A stretch of 64,000 bases of DNA from Pyxidicoccus xibeiensis (GTDB lineage: Bacteria > Myxococcota > Myxococcia > Myxococcales > Myxococcaceae). Both the position numbers and the translations under genes were made by a program. Below, in pieces: positions 60,790 through 64,000 of this stretch; positions within the stretch are counted from its first letter, which is position 1, and every line of letters begins with the position of its first letter. The stretch lies in assembly GCF_024198175.1 (NCBI RefSeq), contig NZ_JAJVKV010000006.1:248001-312000 (forward strand), read 5' to 3'. The notes beneath the pieces are model-generated. The model saw only the letters and a list, made by a program, of their open reading frames with translations, did not search any database and had not been told where the DNA came from.

Positions 60790-61473
60790 TCAGGCCTGCC
60801 GGGCGAGCAGGCGGGTGAGGGCCACCTCCGTCTTCGCATCCGGGATGTCCCCGCGCCTGCACGCCTCCAGCACCTCCGGGAGCGGCCGCCAGTGCAGCTG
60901 CGTGCCCTCCTCCAGCGGCGTGCCGTCACCCTCCGGCTCCACGGGCTCCAGCCCCGTGACGTCCACCGCCGCGGGGAACACCTTCTCCGAGAGGATGCCC
61001 GGCGCGAGGAAGAAGGAGCCGCCCAGCAGCTGGATGTCCTCCGGCTTCACCGCGTAGCCCGCCTCCTCCCGCACCTCCTCCGCCGCGCGCCGCTTGAGGC
61101 CGTCCTCGCCCTTGTCCTCCGGCTCCAGCAGCCCCGCGACGATTTCCTCCACGCGCAGGTAGCCCGCCGCCGGGTCCGGCACCGTCATGGCCCCCCGGTT
61201 GTCCTTCCGGAAGTACGCCGCCGGCCGCAGGTTCATGCGTGTCAGGACTTCCAGACTACCCGACGCGCCGCGTCGGAAGACGAGCACGGCGACGGCGTCC
61301 AGCCGGGGCCGGTCCACCACGTCCACCCGGTACGCGGGAGAGGACGTCCCGTCCGAGCGCCGGTTGCGGCAGCGCAGCCTGCGCACCCGCAGGAAGCCCT
61401 CGTCACACCGGGCCGTGGCGGAGAAATCCTCGATGATCTCGATATCAGTCACACTGGAATGGCTCTGCTTCAT
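60790..61473 (-). CDS. Nudix hydrolase
   Basis: A 227-residue protein. The Nudix region reads AAEEVREEAGYAV, where the usual Arg of REUxEExGU is replaced by Glu, and the preceding Gly-x5-Glu is imperfect (GLLEPED). The overall shape resembles ADP-ribose pyrophosphatases. ATG 61473 has AGGCGG upstream; the frame is open to 61506. Activity may be altered, since metal-binding Glu residues EE of the box are kept but the Arg is not. Confidence 0.82.
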   Translation of the reverse strand: MKQSHSSVTDIEIIEDFSATARCDEGFLRVRRLRCRNRRSDGTSSPAYRVDVVDRPRLDAVAVLVFRRGASGSLEVLTRMNLRPAAYFRKDNRGAMTVPDPAAGYLRVEEIVAGLLEPEDKGEDGLKRRAAEEVREEAGYAVKPEDIQLLGGSFFLAPGILSEKVFPAAVDVTGLEPVEPEGDGTPLEEGTQLHWRPLPEVLEACRRGDIPDAKTEVALTRLLARQA

Positions 61474-61615
61474 GTCCGCCTGCTCTCCTGGGGAGTAGGA
61501 ACGCAATCTCTTCGGAGTAGGAATGCCAGGGCCGGGTTGCTTGCCGGACAGGGTCCAATCCCGTACGGTGCGCCGGCTTTACTGTTGTCCTCCCCCTGAA
61601 ACACGGAATCCCTTG

Positions 61616-64000
61616 ATGCGTCGCGTCCTGCTCGGCCTCTCCTGCGCCCTGGCTACTGCTTCGTGTATGCCGGTGATGGAAGGCCAGGATTACAACCTGG
61701 AGGGGCAGGAGGTCCGCCTCACCTTCCTCCATACCTCTGACATCCACTCGCGCCTCATCCCTTATGACTTCGCCCCGCTGCGAACGGACCAGGACCTGGG
61801 ACTCATCCCCGAGGCCGGCCCCTTCGGCGGTGCGACGCGCATGGGCGCGCTGCTGAAGCGGGAGCGTGAGCGCGGCGAGCGGGTGATGCACCTGGACTCG
61901 GGCGACTGCTTCCAGGGCGCCCCCATCTTCAACCTCAACACGGGTGAGGTGGAGTTCCGCTTCCTGTCGCAGGCCCGCCTGGACGCGGCGGTGGTGGGCA
62001 ACCACGAGTTCGACGCCGGCGCGCTCAACTTCACGCAGCGCGCGCGCGAGTCCGCCACCTTCCCCCTGCTGGCCGCCAACTACCAGTGGAGCGACTGGCG
62101 CCAGGTGGGCAGCAACCAGACGGCGCTGGAGACGCAGCCGTACACCATCCGCAACATCAAGGGTGTGCGGGTGGGCGTCATCGGCATGGCCAACATCTCC
62201 TCGCTCAACTCCATCGTCGAGGGCGGCAACAGCCTGCAGGCCACGCCGCTGGAGCAGAACGAGGTGGTGCGCGCCTACGTGGACCTGCTGCGCCCGGTGA
62301 CGGACCTCATCGTCATCGTCAGCCACCTGGGCCTCACCGAGGACCAGGACGTCATCCAGGGCTACGAGGCCTATTACGAGTACGGCCGCGTGAAGGACTT
62401 CATCTCGCGCGCGAAGGAGCCCTGGCAGGTGCTGGAGTGGTTCGGCCCCGAGGGCGACGCGAAGTCCGTGGTGCGCCTGCTCATCCCCGGCGTGTCCGGC
62501 GTGGACGTGGTGTTCGGCGGCCACCTGCACGTGGTGCTCAACCCGCCGCAGCTGCTCACCGACCCGAGCGGCCGCAAGGTGGTGCTCACCCACTCGGGCG
62601 CCTTCGCCAAGTACGTCGGCCGGCTGGACCTGGTGGTGAAGATGCCGGACCAGCTCGGCAAGGGTGAGGGCGGCGAGGTCCTCAGCCAGGACTACCGCGT
62701 CTTCCCGCTGGACGCCCTGTGGTGCGACGACGCCATGCGCCGCTACCGCAATGACCCCAACGTCTTCTGGGAGCCGGGCCAGTTCCTCAATGCCCCGGGC
62801 GTGCGCGACATGATCAAGACCTGCCGTGACCAGGAGGACCGGCAGACCACGCAGCTGCTCCAGCCCTACATCATCGGCATGGACTTCAAGCTGCAGCTGA
62901 CCAACATCTTCTCCTACGCGCCGCGCGACGTGCAGCGCCGCAACAACTCCTCCGGCGGTGACTCGCCGCTGGGCAACATCGCCGCGGACTCCATGCGCAA
63001 GCGCCGCCGCGTCGAGGCGGAGATGGCCCTCACCAACTCGCTGGGCATCCGCGACAACCTGTATGCCGGCGTCATCTCCCAGGAGTCGATGTTCAACGTG
63101 TTCCCCTTCGAGAACACCATCAACATCATGTACCTCTCCGGCAAGGAGATGCAGGAGATGTTCAACTTCGTGGCGGAGCGCTCCTCCGAGCGAGGCTGCG
63201 TCAGCCAGGCGCAGATCTCCGGCGGGCGCTTCACCATGGACTGCGCCCAGGTGCAGCTCAACGACCTGCGCATCACCTGCGAGACGGCGAAGCGCGGCGA
63301 GGACTGCCCCAAGGAGAACCGCGAGGGCCACGCCCCCTGGCAGTGCGTGGAGGACGAGTCCTCCGCCGCCGGCGAGGGCCGCTGCTACGCCAACCCGGGC
63401 ACGGACATCGAAATCAACGGCAAGCCGCTGGACCCCAACGGCACGTACAAGATTGCCGTCAACGACTACATCGCCAAGGGCGGCTCGGGCTTCAGCGTGC
63501 TGAAGCGCAACACCACCCGCATCGAGACGGGCATCTCCCTGCGCGACTCGCTCATCGGCTACATGCAGAGCTTCTGCACCTGCGAGGACGTCCTCGCGGG
63601 GAAGGAGACGTCGAAGACGGGCACCCGCTGCGGCACCCTCGTCAACGGCAAGTGGACGGTGAGCGACCAGATTGTCGGCTACTGCCTCTCGGCGAAGTCC
63701 TTCAAGGCGGAGCTGACGGCGGAGATCGGCAGCTGCAAGTGCGGGGACCTCCTCAGCCGGGGCTTCGACCCCACGGGCTGCAACGCGGGAGACGACGTCA
63801 CCACACCCCAAGCGGCCCAGGATGCCTGCATCGCCGCGAAGCGGGTCGACGACGAGAATTGCACCTGCCAGGACCTCAACCCGGATACGGGCACCTTCCC
63901 CGCGACGTGCAAGGTGCCGCCCGAGCTCGACACACCCGCCGCGGCGCGGGCGTACTGCGCGCCGGCATCCGGTCCCTTCACCGGCCGGTGCAGCTGCCGC
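61616..64000 (+). CDS. 5'-nucleotidase/metallophosphatase lipoprotein, C-terminus cut by window edge
   Basis: At least 795 residues. A short signal peptide ends ATASC (probable lipid Cys17). The metallophosphatase domain has FLHTSDIHSRL, LDSGDCFQGAP, VVGNHEFDAGA and VVFGGHLHVVL, all metal ligands of the calcineurin-like fold. The 5'-nucleotidase C-terminal domain follows (NSLGIRDNLYAGVIS, NVFPFENTINIMYLSG, VNDYIAKGGSGFSVL). After about residue 650 comes a cysteine-rich repeated tail (see repeat). It is expected to dephosphorylate nucleotides outside the cell. The gene is divergent from the Nudix gene. Confidence 0.9.
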   Translation, partial: MRRVLLGLSCALATASCMPVMEGQDYNLEGQEVRLTFLHTSDIHSRLIPYDFAPLRTDQDLGLIPEAGPFGGATRMGALLKRERERGERVMHLDSGDCFQGAPIFNLNTGEVEFRFLSQARLDAAVVGNHEFDAGALNFTQRARESATFPLLAANYQWSDWRQVGSNQTALETQPYTIRNIKGVRVGVIGMANISSLNSIVEGGNSLQATPLEQNEVVRAYVDLLRPVTDLIVIVSHLGLTEDQDVIQGYEAYYEYGRVKDFISRAKEPWQVLEWFGPEGDAKSVVRLLIPGVSGVDVVFGGHLHVVLNPPQLLTDPSGRKVVLTHSGAFAKYVGRLDLVVKMPDQLGKGEGGEVLSQDYRVFPLDALWCDDAMRRYRNDPNVFWEPGQFLNAPGVRDMIKTCRDQEDRQTTQLLQPYIIGMDFKLQLTNIFSYAPRDVQRRNNSSGGDSPLGNIAADSMRKRRRVEAEMALTNSLGIRDNLYAGVISQESMFNVFPFENTINIMYLSGKEMQEMFNFVAERSSERGCVSQAQISGGRFTMDCAQVQLNDLRITCETAKRGEDCPKENREGHAPWQCVEDESSAAGEGRCYANPGTDIEINGKPLDPNGTYKIAVNDYIAKGGSGFSVLKRNTTRIETGISLRDSLIGYMQSFCTCEDVLAGKETSKTGTRCGTLVNGKWTVSDQIVGYCLSAKSFKAELTAEIGSCKCGDLLSRGFDPTGCNAGDDVTTPQAAQDACIAAKRVDDENCTCQDLNPDTGTFPATCKVPPELDTPAAARAYCAPASGPFTGRCSCR
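63575..64000 (+). repeat. cysteine-rich CxC repeats in the 5'-nucleotidase tail
   Basis: CTCEDV, CKCGDL, CTCQDL and CSC occur at codons beginning 63575, 63734, 63860 and 63989, so the spacing is 53, 42 and 43 residues. A further Cys pair lies between each. The array runs off the window, so its copy number is unknown. Confidence 0.65.

Noticed and set aside
1..64000. CRISPR array, insertion sequence, integrase or phage genes
   Set aside because: No regularly spaced repeats of CRISPR type, no transposase or integrase motif and no terminal inverted repeats were found by reading; the only arrays are within coding regions.

Overview
The window is high-GC (roughly 70%) DNA from a myxobacterium, most likely of the Myxococcus/Corallococcus/Pyxidicoccus group. 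Several independent signs agree: MYXO-CTERM-like C-termini on secreted proteases, an MglA-type GTPase, DUF4388 and Ser/Thr-kinase/TonB fusions, many chemosensory and hybrid two-component proteins, and a lipoprotein toxin/immunity pair that resembles the SitA/SitI cassettes of Myxococcus. Coding density is very high, with many ATGA or GTGA stop/start overlaps. Both ends of the window cut genes: an AMIN-domain protein on the left and a 5'-nucleotidase lipoprotein on the right.

Left part (1-24 kb). A minus-strand block carries an AMIN-domain protein, an alpha/beta hydrolase, folC, accD, a class II-like cyclic-nucleotide phosphodiesterase and a CRP-family regulator. The last two are 1 bp apart and look like a cAMP sensing and clearing unit. 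Next is a two-gene lipoprotein toxin/immunity-like cassette (5839-9422), divergent from purM-purN-DUF523. Then come a chemoreceptor paired with a small phosphate-binding-like periplasmic protein, a 3-hydroxyisobutyryl-CoA hydrolase, a HAD phosphatase and an FAD oxidoreductase. A plus-strand run rpmB-murQ-anmK-MglA-like GTPase follows, linking peptidoglycan recycling to a polarity-type GTPase with an unusual C-terminal extension. A DUF4388 protein, a phosphoglycerate-mutase-like metalloenzyme and a lipoprotein metallopeptidase close this part.

Middle part (24-48 kb). This holds a GAF hybrid histidine kinase, an OmpA-like protein, an exported TldD-like protease, a heparinase-like protein with a nucleotide-sugar dehydrogenase, and a degenerate histidine kinase. 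A six-gene chemosensory operon follows in transcription order: cheW, cheR-TPR, mcp, cheY, cheW, cheA-REC, with no cheB. Next are a Ser/Thr kinase with PEGA and TonB-like domains, a HAD-IB phosphatase, two tandem matrixin-type proteases preceded by a small secreted protein, and gltX.

Right part (48-64 kb). tRNA-Gln and tRNA-Glu genes lie close to gltX, each with its own candidate promoter. They are followed by response-regulator and histidine-kinase genes, two small proteins, the pdhA-pdhB-pdhC operon (no E3 gene here), a HAD hydrolase, an unrecognised membrane protein, a GlpT-like transporter, a Nudix hydrolase and the truncated 5'-nucleotidase, which has a cysteine-rich repeated tail.

Start codons were chosen by hand from Shine-Dalgarno sequences, overlaps and family N-termini. 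Function calls rest on motifs read by eye; no database search was possible.
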